64,000 nt of DNA from Vanessa cardui (lineage: Eukaryota > Arthropoda > Insecta > Lepidoptera > Nymphalidae), in contig NC_061154.1 in the NCBI RefSeq assembly GCF_905220365.1, positions 13,392,001-13,456,000 on the forward strand. The letters are read 5' to 3'. The notes under the pieces are model-generated. The model was not told the origin of the DNA, ran no database searches, and was given only the letters and a program-made list of their open reading frames with translations. A program made the translations under genes and the position numbers. The stretch's first letter is position 1. Every line of letters begins with the position of its first letter. Positions 39,001-50,100 of the stretch are shown here, piece after piece.

Positions 39001-42000
39001 ATGTATTTAAATATAAACAAACAATAATATAAGTGTAGATTAGACGATTTAATCGCTATCGAATTATAAAAATAAATATTGGGTGTGTAAAGATTACTTG
39101 ATTTCCTCTGAGATTAGAATTGTGCCTAACTGATACTTGGTTTGTTTACTAAGTATCTACTCTAAAAATCTCTTATTCTATTCTATTATAAATATTCTTA
39201 AAATAAAAAAGGTAGGTTAATAACAAATTATACTTCCTAGTTATTCTTATGCAACGGATGTTGCTAATAAAATATGTAACATACAAAAATTATTTCATAA
39301 ATAGTACTTCGATATTAAATACACAATTTACTAATTAATTTAAAACGGTTTTTTGTCACTAGGTTCCTGGCTGATGATAATCTCCTATGGAAGGAGCAGT
39401 GCCGTCGCATAGGTCTCACTACCCTCAAAAAGATGCCCAGGTCATTACCACGATGCGTCAGCCCATGGAAGGCAGCCTACATGCGTCAATCACTGATCCA
39501 GGACAATTGGCTACATAAGCCAGTGAACAATCCAATCGTGATGCGTGGTCATGACGAGCATGTTATAACGTGTCTTCAGTTCTATGGGAACAGAATCTTG
39601 AGCGGTAGCGACGATACCACACTGAAAGTCTGGTCGGCCATTACTGGGAAGGTGAGGATCGAATTTGTTATTAATATATTCAGTTCCGAAGTTGGCCAGA
39701 GACTTTTTACCCAATGCCAAACATTGGCGCTATTGGTCGTATTACTTGTATGCCAAACATTGGCGCTATTGGTCGTATTACTTGTATGCCAAACATTGGC
39801 GCTATTGGTCGTATTACTTGTATGCCAAACATTGGCGCTATTGGTCGTATTACTTATCCTATTTTGTTTGTTATTTTTTTGCGTCTCAACTGCTCAACCG
39901 AACATTACCAAAGTATAAATAGTACAAGAAACGTAGCTAATCTAACATTTGATCCTCACTTAAACGTTAGTTAAAATTAAATGTTCATAAATTATAGAAA
40001 TAATTACATTTAATATACATTTTAATTATATAATTCTTCTATTCTTCTGGAAACAACTATTGGTTACATCTATATAATTCTTCTTCCAGTGTCTACGAAC
40101 GCTCGTGGGTCACTCTGGTGGCGTGTGGTCATCGCAGATGGTAGGCGACCTCGTCATAAGCGGTTCGACCGACCGCACTCTGCGTGTGTGGAACGCGAAA
40201 ACCGGACAGTGCCTTAAAGTCCTTGCCGGTCACACATCTACCGTCCGTTGCATGCATTTGCATCAGAAAAGGTAATATATAAATAAATAAATAAATATGA
40301 GACAACATCACATACATTACTCTGATCCCAATGTAAGTAGCTAAAGCACTTGTGTTATGGAAATCAGAAGTAATGACGGTACCACAAACACGATAGACAA
40401 GATAGAAAACTAATGGTAATCTACATCGACTCGGCCGAGAATCGAACCCGGGACCTCAGAGTGGCGTACCCATGAAAACCGGTGTACACACCACTCGACC
40501 ACGGAGGTCGTCAAAATATACCTACAAATAATGTTTTTACATATAATATGAATGTAATATATTAATACTATATGCAATTTATTATGTCATAGTATTTTCC
40601 TTGCTAAAACTTATTGTTTGTGTATTTTGCGAATGGAATGTTTCAAATGCTACGTTTTATAAAAATATTAAAATATTTGCCGAGCGAATGAAAGCTATTG
40701 TTGTCGAATTTTTATAACTCGATTCAAAAAGGTGATAAGTCATATAGAGTAGATATGCAAATGTGCCGTTGTGATGTTAAATATAATATAATTGACTATC
40801 ATATTGGGATTCAAGAATAAATGTTTTCTATCAGTTTTTCTGAAATCTATTGTTGTCGAATTTTTAGAACTCGATTTCAAAATGTGATAAGTCATATAGA
40901 GCTGAAGTGTAAATGCGCCGTTGTAATGTTAAATATAATGTCCCATCATATTGGGATTCAGATATAAATGTTTTCTATCAGTTTTTCTTCATAAAATGTC
41001 AATCGATGCTTCTTTGTCAGCGCGTGCGAAAGGAAACTAGGCGAGGCTTAACTTGCGAACTTATTATTCTCACTCACAATTATTTTCTAATTCTATTTCC
41101 TTTGATACTGTTTGAATCATTGTTTATTCTACAAAGTGCTTTTTAATTGATAAGATTTTATGCTTAAGTAAGATATAATAACGTAAATATTACTATTAAG
41201 ATGTCGACATAATAGTATCTATGTTCAATTGTATATTTATATATTTAATAGACGTGTAACGAGTTAATTCTGATATTGTTTACAATGTATATAATTGTTA
41301 AGGCAATTATAATTCTATACCGACCGATTACACAATTAGAAAAATATTTTAAGAGCAAAACTATGTTCAAGATTTAACGAGTCTTTAAGTCGAGCCCTAT
41401 TGTCTAACACATGAATCTAAACTAAAGATAGTCGGTTCAATCCCGTGCTAGAAATATGTATGTTTATGTGGTTAATTTATATTTTTAATTCGATCGAGAA
41501 GGAAAACATCGTGATGAATACATGAGAATCTGTTACATTTCTGTATCCACACCTCCGCTTGGAAACAGCGTCGTGGATTATGCTCCTAAACATCACCTTA
41601 CATTATTGATTTATAAATTGATTTTTCGAATTGGGTACAATACGTGCGAATTTACTGTATGATTTTTAATCAGCAATATAACGGCGGTAGTACGTGAATT
41701 ATATATTGATTTAAAACGGGATAAGACTGATCGGAACCGGACGGATCAAGCAAACTGCAATCAGCTGATGACATAATGCTATAATAACGTCGTCTCTATA
41801 TAAGGGGTCTCTATTGAATGCAATATTTATATTATATAACGAGCGTTTTTAAATACTTTGTTTATTATACTCTTATACGCATTCAAGGTGAAATATTTAT
41901 TAATAAATGCGTTGCGAAGTAACTGATAACATTCACAATTATATAATAACAAATATTTGATTTATTTATATTGCAATGTTATTACATAAATCTTAATAAA

Positions 42001-45000
42001 CAATTGCGTTTCGTCTTCAATAAAATACTATATACTAATCGTGTTGATATAGCGACGCCATTTGTATTAGTAAAAATTTTTTTTTTTACGTAGAGTATAA
42101 TATAAATTGGAACAAAACGTTCGAAAACAAATTTGTAATTTCTTGTTTGTAACTCTTTGCTTACGAAATACTAATTTTAAAACTCGATCAAAATAGCGGT
42201 CCAATTTAACTGTTTCGAATGAATAGCTCGCGAATAATGGCTTGCGAAACTTTTCTTTAATGAAATATTTACTTTTATATTGTTATACGCACGTTGACAT
42301 TATTTACTGTTATTCTATCTGGTATTTAATGGATATATTATTGCTATGCGAAATCACATTTTATTAGCATTATAAGTAATATAGTGTCTAGTGTTGATAA
42401 CCGAACTATGAATAAGATATATACATATATATAAATTGATGTTCAATAATTAAGCAAAGCAATTCAACCACAATTGTATACCGTTTAAATAAAATGTATG
42501 AAAAATTAGTAGTAGTACAAATGGTAATTTATGTCACAGTGTGTTAAAGCTTTAATATCCTTTTCAGGGTTGTATCCGGTTCCCGTGACGCAACGCTTCG
42601 TGTCTGGTCGATTCCCGACGGTCGCTGTCTCCGGGTGTTGGTCGGTCACTTAGCGGCTGTCCGGTGCGTTCAATACGACGGCAAGATGGTTGTATCCGGT
42701 GCTTACGATTACTTCGTCAAAGTCTGGAACCCAGAGACTGGAGAGTGCCTTCATACGCTCGCTGGACACACAAACAGGGTATATAGCTTACAAGTAAGTA
42801 GATCGACATTTTATATATCACCTTACAATCATCAATTCTTTTATAGTATAGGTTGGCGGACGAGCATATGGGCCTGATGGTAAGTGGTCACTATCACCCA
42901 TAGACAATGACGCTGCAAGAAATATTAACTATTCTTTACATCGTCAATGTGCCACCAACCTTGGTAACTAAGATGTTACTTCCCTTGTGCCTGTAGTTAC
43001 ACTGGCTCACTCACCCTTCAAATCGGAACACAACAATACTGTGTACTAAACTGAGTATTTATGTGTGAAATTAGAATTGGTACTGAAATTATTTCACTCG
43101 AGTCAATCTCATTTTACATTTAAAAAATTAAACAAATATATTATTTAACAAACAGAATACATTTGTTTGATAAATTGGTTACTATACAATATAAGTTATA
43201 CAAATTATAAGGGATATTAAATGTGAGCCTAGAATGCTTTGAACATGTGTATTACAAGCACATCTACATAGTTTTCTTAGTTTTCTCATGGAACAAATTT
43301 CCTTATGTATACCAAATTTTGTAATTATTATTGTATAAGCTTAAAAGTGATATGCATTTATTTTATACATAAATGTATTTTATTATGACGTGATTATAAA
43401 ACAAAAATTATAATCAAACACATGTTGGATCACTATTAAGATAGCTTATAAATAATAAAAATTATGTTTGTCGGAAATTAATATTAATAATTTGAGATTT
43501 CCAATATTGATTCCAATGGCAAGAAGTATAAAGTATATTCTATAAGAGAAAGTTATTTAAACTTTAGTTCCAAAGTACCAATCATAACTCCTCATACATT
43601 CCAAACCGCATTTTCACCTCTTCTATAGCAAAGTAAAGTAAAGTAACAGCCTGTAAATTTCCCACTGCTGAGATAAGGCCTCCTCTTCCACTAAAGGGTT
43701 TGGAATATATTCCACCACACAGTTCCAATGCGGGTTGGTGGATTGCTCATGTGGCAGAATTTCGATGAAATTAAACACATGCTGGTTTCCTCACGATGTT
43801 TTCCTTCACCGCCGAGCACAAGATGAATTATAAACACAAATTAAGCACATATATATAGTGGTACTTGCCTGTGTTTGAACCCGCAATCATTGGTTAAGAT
43901 GCACGCGTTCTAACCACTGGGCCGTCTCAGCTAATGTTCAATTTAATAATAAATAATATAAATTATTCAAGATCTTAACCATATATATTATTTCAAAGAT
44001 GCTTATGTATAAAACACATAATTTAAATTTGCCTGACAAATTAAGTTTAGGTAAAATAATGATTGTTATATGGTATAACATTGAATTAAATTTATTTATA
44101 TTTCATACTTTTTATATTGTTCATAATCAACATTTACAAAACATATATATTTTTTTGTAATGATCTCACTAATGAATATTGTTTTTTGATTGTTAGGTAA
44201 ACACAATTTTAAAACTGGTATGTATTGACATACTGGTTTCGGTAACTTGACTTCTCAATTTTACAGTCAGCAAGAAATGTAAAAATAAATATATCTTTGT
44301 TTCAAAGATATATTTATTTTTACAGTTGCCATTAAATGAAATTTAAGTTGTTAAAGATAAAATTAACAAAGGAACCCATTAAATTATGATATTACCCAAA
44401 TTATATTTGTAATCTAAAATGTTTTATGTTTGAATAATTTTCCAGTTTGATGGTGTGCACGTTGTTAGTGGATCTCTGGACACATCGATTCGTGTCTGGG
44501 ACGTTGAGTCTGGACAGCTAAAACACACCCTCACTGGTCACCAGTCCCTTACCTCTGGAATGGAGCTGCACTCTAATATACTGGTATCCGGCAACGCTGA
44601 TTCCACTGTCAAAGTATGGGATATAACAACTGGCCATTGCTTACACACATTGTCAGGTATGTATCAAATGTGATAAATTTTATTATTTCCTGTTTGATAA
44701 TTCACTAAAAAAATATCATCAAGTATTCATTTGGAAGGATTCTAAACAGAAGGAGTTGAGATTTGATATGATATGTCCAATTTCTTTAAAACTTTTGAAG
44801 ATAAATAACAATTTTTACTTCTTTTTCCTTGATAAGTATTATTTATGAATTCTAAATTTATTAACCAAAATGGGATTAGGTTTGAAAATTATCTCATAAA
44901 TCTAATTAACAACATTATACCTTGGTGTACAAAAACGTTCAAAAACGAAAAAAATATTTGTCTAGTTATTCGTAATTATGCCAAATGGACATAAATTATC

Positions 45001-46631
45001 TTGGGAATGACAAGTAATATATACATGAATGGGATTAACATGGTCAAAAAAACAAATGAAGCATCAATTTGAAGTGACAATTCCATAAATATCAAGCACT
45101 CTTCTTTATGAACAGTATTGAATGTCAATTTGTTAAATAAATTCTTTAAAATTATTAAATTTCAAATGACACTGTGATCACATAATATCGAAAAAGTAAA
45201 TGTCTTAAAATGACATACTAAAATGAATATAACATATTTTAGAATTATCAAGTCAACAAACCTTTGAAAGAGAAATAATTCTTCTTCTTCTCTTTGTCAT
45301 CAAATAATTTTCCAAAAAAAAAATACTTCTCCAGAGTATATATCCACATTTGTAAAAGAACACCTGAAGTTAAACCCTAACCCTAACCCTACTAATAAAT
45401 TGGATGTCAATTAGTAGATAAATTAATTGCTTTAATTAAAGCATAATTAGCAACAATTGTATAATTATTAAAGTTATTATCCAATATTATTTTGAGATAT
45501 CCTGTTTACACTCTCTGTGTACACTCAATAGAACAAGACCTTACTTACCTTAATGGGACAAGGACGTAAACCAATCTCTACAAAATGAGAATACTAATAT
45601 TAAATAAATCACTCACCACATATAATACTCATTGTAAAAAAATCGATGAAATAATTAATTAATTTACCAAGGATGAAAAGTGAAAATATCAAAGATTTCA
45701 AATATAAGAAATTATTTAGTTTAAGTACGAAATAATTTTTTTCAATATAATCATTTTAAAGTTTTAAATTAAATATACTTGTGTCAATATAGTGCATAAA
45801 TGTATATGAAGGAGAATGACCTTCAACAAAACTCATCATCATTAGTATATGTATGTGGGCAATTAATAATTATAACAAATTTATCTTAAGTAAATCTTTC
45901 ATTAACAGTAATAAACAAGATATTAAATTAATCCTCTTAAATTTAAAAACTACAAAGCTAATTGCCACTCACATGCTGGTGATGTTCTAATTTCTTCTTC
46001 AACATAATTAGATGGGCACCTCGTATAGACGATATGCATCAACGCTGCGTTTGTGCCAGTAACATTAGTACATGGGTATTCTATGCGACTACCCTTCACA
46101 TAGAGGCGCCATTACAAATTTTAGTCTATGAATGTACTTGTCAAAATCAAATGACAGATAATAATTGATATTAAAATAATCAATTTGATTTTTTTTAGTC
46201 ACGAAAAGCAAATATGTTCTATGCAATATAATTATTTATTGTCTAATAATATTAAGTCTTTTCACTATATTATTATTTATATGATTTGATTTTATATGAA
46301 TGTAATTATATAATTATATTACTTATTTAATCTATATTCAACAGGTCCTAATAAACATCAATCGGCTGTGACATGCCTTCAATCGAGTAACCGCTTTGTG
46401 ATCACATCTTCCGACGACGGCACCGTCAAATTATGGGACGTGCGCACTGGCGAATTTATTCGGAATCTCGTCGAACTCAGCTCCGGAGGTTCTGGGGGCG
46501 TCGTGTGGCGTATACGGGCTTCCGCGACCAAGCTCATTTGTGCCGTCGGCTCACGCAACGGTACCGAAGAGACGAAGCTCCTAGTGCTCGATTTCGACGT
46601 ACCCGGCGCTTGTAGGAAATGTGATGAATAG
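29305..46631 (+). CDS. ago: Archipelago / FBXW7 orthologue: F-box and WD40 substrate receptor of an SCF ubiquitin ligase (10 coding exons, 803 aa)
   Basis: Coding exons, all bounded by AG and GT and in phase: 29305-30009, 32563-32646, 35859-35903, 36732-36898, 38773-38988, 39363-39651, 40090-40271, 42568-42793, 44446-44656, 46345-46631. They sum to 2,412 nt, giving 803 aa plus TAG. Visible order: Ser-rich N-terminus (1-263), acidic patch (264-278), basic NLS-like run RKRRYEPPRPQSAKK (279-293), dimerisation-type helix (about 334-372), F-box (about 376-420, starting SLLPKELALTVLGYL), then WD40 blades to the C-terminus. Family knowledge: the F-box binds Skp1 and the propeller binds Cdc4 phosphodegrons on substrates such as cyclin E and Myc. 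The three degron-reading arginines of human FBXW7 (R465, R479, R505) correspond to R555, R569 and R595, all present. Human FBXW7 is about 707 aa; the extra length here is N-terminal. The C-terminus (GACRKCDE) looks lineage-specific. Start choice: first ATG after the acceptor at 29291-29292. Alternative upstream first exons cannot be excluded. Confidence 0.97.
32563..32646 (+). CDS. ago: ago coding exon 2: acidic, Cys-containing linker
   Basis: Residues 236-263, 28 codons, phase 0 on both sides. It reads SYQYCDGDDDSDDDVNEESW and then a short Cys-containing stretch ending SSHE. The acceptor is TGTTTCAG and the donor GTAAGT. Because the exon is a multiple of three in phase 0, skipping it would keep the frame. 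A SINE starts 22 nt beyond its end. Confidence 0.9.
32669..32825 (+). repeat. SINE family A, 5'-truncated, in ago intron
   Basis: The 3' half of family A in sense orientation (CAGGCACAAGGGACATAACA to a CATAAAAAA tail). It starts 22 nt after the end of ago coding exon 2. Confidence 0.83.
33012..33262 (+). repeat. tRNA-derived SINE family B, in ago intron
   Basis: The tRNA-like head (33012-33098) has an A box (TGGTCGAGTGG) and a B box (GGTTCGATTCC) for RNA polymerase III. A unique body follows (GATTATTATCATTAGTTTTC to ACATTGGGATCAGAGTAATG) and then a TTTA-rich tail. A second copy lies inverted at 40275-40512 and a remnant at 5510-5592. It is not a working tRNA gene, because the body continues directly after the head. 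Confidence 0.88.
34136..34262. repeat. (TAG)n and (TTA)n microsatellites in ago intron
   Basis: TAGTAGTAGTAGTAATAATA followed by TAGTAGTAGTAGTAG, and about 70 bases later TTATTATTATTATTATT. Simple sequence only. Confidence 0.85.
35859..35903 (+). CDS. ago: ago coding exon 3: 45-nt acidic micro-exon
   Basis: Fifteen codons, DDDEEDEPEPDERLW (residues 264-278), between the acceptor TTCGCAG and the donor GTATGT. Highly acidic regions just before the NLS-like run are typical of FBXW7 proteins. Phase 0 on both sides, so it could be skipped without a frameshift. Confidence 0.9.
36732..36898 (+). CDS. ago: ago coding exon 4: basic NLS-like run and linker to the F-box region
   Basis: Residues 279-333 plus two bases of codon 334. 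It starts RKRRYEPPRPQSAKKFCP, a bipartite-NLS-like cluster, and ends PPELKQWLNR, which leads into the dimerisation segment. Acceptor TATTTATAG, donor GTAAGT. Confidence 0.93.
38773..38988 (+). CDS. ago: ago coding exon 5: dimerisation helix and first part of the F-box
   Basis: Completes codon 334 and runs to codon 406. It has SWSNGEKIQAIDALINRC, followed by RDFISLLPKELALTVLGYLQ and KDLLRAAQTCRYWR, the classic F-box pattern that docks onto Skp1. Acceptor TTTTTGTAG, donor GTAAGG. Confidence 0.96.
39363..39651 (+). CDS. ago: ago coding exon 6: end of the F-box, linker and first WD40 blade
   Basis: Completes R406 and runs to residue 502. FLADDNLLWKEQCRRIG closes the F-box; RGHDEHVITCLQFYGNRILS and DDTTLKVWSAITGK form the first WD40 blade. 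It ends in phase 0 before GTGAGG. The frame stays open through the following intron as far as 39918 because of a 36-bp repeat (see the repeat entry and findings). Confidence 0.96.
39715..39855 (+). repeat. Minisatellite: 36-bp unit, about 3.9 perfect copies, in ago intron
   Basis: Units start at 39715, 39751, 39787 and 39823, each beginning TGCCAAACATTGGCGCTATT. The copies are identical, so the expansion is recent. The unit is 12 codons long and contains no stop in two or more frames, which explains the overlapping repetitive ORFs (TLALLVVLLVCQ, WRYWSYYLYAKH and others) seen here. It begins 64 nt past the donor of ago coding exon 6. Confidence 0.95.
40090..40271 (+). CDS. ago: ago coding exon 7: WD40 blade 2 and start of blade 3 (degron residue R555)
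   Basis: Residues 503-562 plus two bases of 563. It contains GHSGGVWSSQMVGDLVISGS, TDRTLRVWNAKTGQCL and GHTSTVRCMHLHQKR. The Arg in STVRCMH (R555) matches human R465, which contacts the phosphodegron. The donor GTAATA is followed almost at once by the A/T-rich tail of an inverted SINE. Confidence 0.96.
40275..40512 (-). repeat. tRNA-derived SINE family B, abutting an ago splice donor
   Basis: The reverse complement of the 33012 copy: an (AAAT)n tail begins about 5 nt inside the intron after ago coding exon 7, and the tRNA-like head (GGAATCGAACC-type B box as its complement) ends near 40512. Confidence 0.88.
41391..41590 (+). repeat. Degraded SINE family C copy, in ago intron
   Basis: GTCGGTTCAATCCCGTGC (B-box region), AAGGAAAACATCGTGATGAA and GGAAACAGCGTCGTGGATTA are in family C sense order with substitutions. 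Confidence 0.55.
42568..42793 (+). CDS. ago: ago coding exon 8: WD40 blades 3 and 4 (degron residues R569 and R595)
   Basis: Completes R563 and runs to residue 638. VVSGSRDATLRVW carries R569 (human R479) and LAAVRCVQYDGKMVVSGAYD carries R595 (human R505), the two other main phosphodegron-binding arginines. It ends GHTNRVYSLQ before GTAAGT. Confidence 0.96.
42838..43047 (-). repeat. SINE family A, partial, in ago intron
   Basis: GGTTGGCGGACGAGCATATG to ACACAACAATACTGTGTAC; the sense 5' end is missing. It starts 44 nt after ago coding exon 8 and carries a 4-bp deletion in the GGGCCACCTGATGG landmark. Confidence 0.83.
43645..43934 (-). repeat. tRNA-like SINE family C, full length, in ago intron
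   Basis: Read on the - strand, the head has CCCAGTGGTTAGAACGCGTG (A box) and GCGGGTTCAAAC (B box). The body contains landmarks seen on the + strand as GATGAATTATAAACACAAAT, TGGTTTCCTCACGATGTTTT and GTGGCAGAATTTCGATGAAA, and ends CAGCCTGTAAATTTCCCACT next to an (AAAGT)n stretch. Confidence 0.83.
44278..44324. repeat. Perfect inverted repeat, 22-bp arms and 3-nt loop, in ago intron
   Basis: Arms 44278-44299 and 44303-44324 are exactly complementary; the loop is TTT. The arm starts TGTAAAAATAAATA. It lies 121 bases upstream of ago coding exon 9, outside any identified repeat family. Confidence 0.9.
44446..44656 (+). CDS. ago: ago coding exon 9: WD40 blades 5 and 6
   Basis: Residues 639-708 plus one base of 709. 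It includes FDGVHVVSGSLDTSIRVWDV, GHQSLTSGMELHSNILVSGN and ADSTVKVWDITTGHCLHTLS. Acceptor TTTTCCAG, donor GTATGT. A perfect 22-bp-arm hairpin lies about 120 bases upstream in the intron. Confidence 0.96.
46345..46631 (+). CDS. ago: ago coding exon 10: last WD40 blades and stop
   Basis: Completes G709 and ends at TAG 46629-46631. GPNKHQSAVTCLQ, SSDDGTVKLWDVRTGEF, GGSGGVVWRIRAS and GSRNGTEETKLLVLDFDV are all close to FBXW7. After FDV the last residues (PGACRKCDE) look lineage-specific. Antisense ORFs over this exon are shadows of its codon bias. Confidence 0.96.
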
Positions 46632-49600
46632 CATCGACTCAACCGGCGCATTGTGCGCCGATATGCCAACATGTACGCCCCGTGGAACTGCTAAGCACTG
46701 AGGAAGGTCACTGACCTCATCCGCTATGAATGACGAATCAGTTTGGAAATGTATTAGGGCAGCAAACGAAAAGTAATTTTTTGCTGAAGTGAGCACCAGT
46801 ATTGCACAACACTGCTTTTCAAGGTCATATTTCATTATTACTCATGTATTGAACATTTTTTTTTTCATCGTCATTTTTAGCGGTATAAGACATCTGATTA
46901 AATATTCCAACTCATTAATTCCTTTACTTCATTATGGAACGGAATGAATATTTGATCTGATTCAATGAGTTTGAGCAGACCAGAAGCGTACAGACGGCAT
47001 CGTCAAGTGGATTGTGAAACTAATAATACAAAGTTTACCCACCGGGCTTGACATGGGAAGAGTTGAAGGACCGTTTTCATATTCACAGTGTACTCTGATT
47101 ACCTTTACATTCAATACCAATAAACTACCATCCATAATTACATCGTAGTTCTAACAGATAGTTGTTACGATTTTTTTTCACAATGGCGTATAGCATGGTC
47201 CACTATATCATACTATTTACACTGATTTTGGTCTACGCTTGCCTGTTAACCCCATTGTAACTGGTGGCGCTGTACAATCTCACATTGCCAAGTTTCTGTT
47301 ACATTGTTATTTGCTTCATTATCCCAAAGAGTTATGAGGTTATCGGATCTTAGTTTTAGTTTATGTTAAGATGATTTTATAATTTGACTCCTTATTTAAG
47401 TAGGTATGTTTTCGTTCAATATAATTGTAATAATCCTTTTGCTATTTAGTTGGAATTTAATGGAATGTTATTTGTTTATACTGGCGTGATTGACATCTAT
47501 TATTATAATTTAAATTTTGTTCGAATGGAAATTTTCATTATTACTGTACTGTATTAATATTACTATTCTTTCTTAACCATACGCATGATATGTTGGAAAT
47601 ATTTTTAGTTTTGACAAATTATTTTGTTTGGAGATTTTGTGCAAAAGCATCGACACAAATGCCAAAATAGACATTAATAGATAAGAATTTAACTTAAAAG
47701 GGTACTCGCATGGCAGGCTTTTCATTGTCATGATATTACAGAGCAAGCGGACAAACTTTACCCATCGGAAATATTCGTAGTTGTAATTATTTCGTTTTAT
47801 AGAATACTAATTTAAGTCAATTGATCAATTCTGTGTCAAGTGAAATTACCTGTATGTCTTTGACAATTTACAACATATACTTCATCGCTTAGGTAATAAT
47901 TATATAACCCCCTCCTAATCTAAACAAATACTCATTAACTAAGTATGATTAATGCATTTTTTGTAAAAAGTTTTATACAATGACAGCAACAACAGTGATA
48001 ATTGTATCGTACCAATATATTATGGTTATTAAGACTTATTTTGCAAGGTTATCATATCTTACAGTATTTTAATGTATATTAATGCAAAAATGATTGACCG
48101 TGATAGGCAAAGTAAAGTATGGTGTTTCAGGGAGTAACGGAAACACATACCTATGAAACATATCAATTGTATACGAATATTTCCAATTTGTAAGGATTTC
48201 ATCGGATCTGTATTCAACTTTTTTTTTTTTGTTTAGTATTTGTTAGGAATTCCCCTACAAAGTATTGAAAAAATTTAATTTCACGCCAGTTTTTTCTGTA
48301 ATATTTAGTAATAATATGATTAAAATTTTATTAATTGATTAATCTAATTTTGAATGATATAATTAATTTTGTTTAGTTAATTTATTGAAAGACAAGCGCC
48401 ACGAGATACCGGATCAAATGTGTTACTTGCAATATAAATTTAATCTAATACAATAATATTAATTCTATAATAATAATATTAATTAAATAATTTTATAATA
48501 ATTGTTTTGAATATAATACATTTTTTTTGCAAAATATAATCATATAATCCAATGTATAATCAATGGCCAGGAATTTTATCATTTAACAATTTGAAATATA
48601 GTCGCATAAGATAATTGTATGTCTATAATGTATTGAAGTGTATCAGACTTATTGTAACACCAAATTAAGCCAATAATCGATTTGATGTTAGAATTCGCAT
48701 AATCATTCTCGAGTCAATCTGATCTTTGTATGTCTGTAGGAAGCCAACATCGCCACTCTCTCTTGCTATATTTTACATCTTCAAACGCACCCTCGTCGTG
48801 CGTTACGTTTTTAGTCTGATTCGAGTGTAATGAGTGCGTGAGGTTGTGTTGGTTACACCTACACTCTAGATTTTAAGTGGTAACATTTGTTGTGTATATA
48901 TATTATATGATATAAACGGTGGATCGGTGGGCAGTCTCAAACGCCACCTTGGTACGGTCTCCGACATTTCGACGGCTACTACCGGAAGCGGAATCCGCGT
49001 TATCTATTGCTGATTAAATAATTAAACGAAGACTGAAGAATAGGTATAGTTTAATAATTATAGTATTTAATAACGTCAGTGGAAAGTTAAAAAGTTTAAA
49101 ACCAAGGTGGCGCTTTGACATTTTACCTTTCCACGGGCGGGCGTAGTTATTCCGTTGCGAGCGTACTTTTTTTTTCCCACCACTGCACTGAGCTCCTTTC
49201 AGACCCGTTTCCAGCGGACTATCTCCAATGTTTATTTGTACTCGACTGCAGTACACCTATGAGATTTTGTTATTGATACTTAATCTTATACATTTGTTAA
49301 ATTATCTCCTGTATTTAAACCACAATTGAAATTTTATTTCAATATTTATTTATATACTTTAAAGACTAGTGATGTTGCTTTTAAATTATACTCATAGAGG
49401 ACGTTTGATGGGTACTTGTGTACTGTCAACGTCGCGTCTGAGTCAATTACAGTGAAATTGTTAATACGCGCAGTCGGGTGTTATTTTTTTATATTGTCTT
49501 CTTGTTTATTGTCACTAGTTACTAAAAGCGATGCGTTTACGCCATCAATTTACTATGTAATTTAGTATTTAGACTTAATGTAATAATTTCCTTGCTTGCC

Positions 49601-50100
49601 TAAGTGGCGCCTAGGAATGAGAGGGTGGAGGTAGCCACAATCGTACTGTGCGGTTACACGACCACCCGAATAATCAATTTACTCATTGTTTATGTATATA
49701 AATAATTAAATAAATAATACGTTGATAATCAACGAGATATCGTCGATATAGTTGTATCGAATTTTTGAATCGATTATCAATAACGTGGCTCAATAATCGA
49801 TTTTATCAGCCGAAAAACTCTCATGTCTAGGCCCACACCTTACATATTATGTAACGATCGGTTCTAGTTTAGAAAATTGGATGATGAATTTAAAACAAAT
49901 TAAATCAAGTTGGTTCAACAATAAGTTCGAGTTTTATTTTTTCGTCTATTCGAACATTTACTGATATTATTGAGGCGCAAGAAAAATTCGATTCTTATGT
50001 AATTTTTATATCCTGTTTCTCTTATTTTGCTTTTATTGTACTATCATTTTTAATAAAATCAGTTGTTTTCAAGTTATTTTTGTTTTATTATTTTAACGCA
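46632..50100 (+). other. ago 3' UTR and downstream flank, end uncertain
   Basis: No further coding sequence follows the stop. Candidate polyadenylation signals are AATAAA at 47119-47124, and AATAAA at about 50052 followed by a T/G-rich stretch. If the second is used, the 3' UTR is about 3.4 kb, which is long but not unusual for this gene. Which site is used cannot be decided from sequence. Short CTCF-like GGTGGCG cores occur at 47261-47271, 48939-48953 and 49101-49116. Confidence 0.4.

Noticed and set aside
39665..39974. Repetitive ORFs in other frames over the minisatellite (WRYWSYYLYAKH-type, NIGAIGRITCMP-type)
   Set aside because: They arise because the 36-bp unit lacks stops in several frames; no evidence for translation.
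45373..45393. Telomere-like (CCCTAA) repeats
   Set aside because: Only about two and a half units, and of the vertebrate type; the usual insect telomere unit is CCTAA. Chance or a short internal array.
46379..46835. Antisense ORFs over and after the last ago exon
   Set aside because: They mirror the GC-rich codons of the real exon; no independent start, splice or domain evidence.
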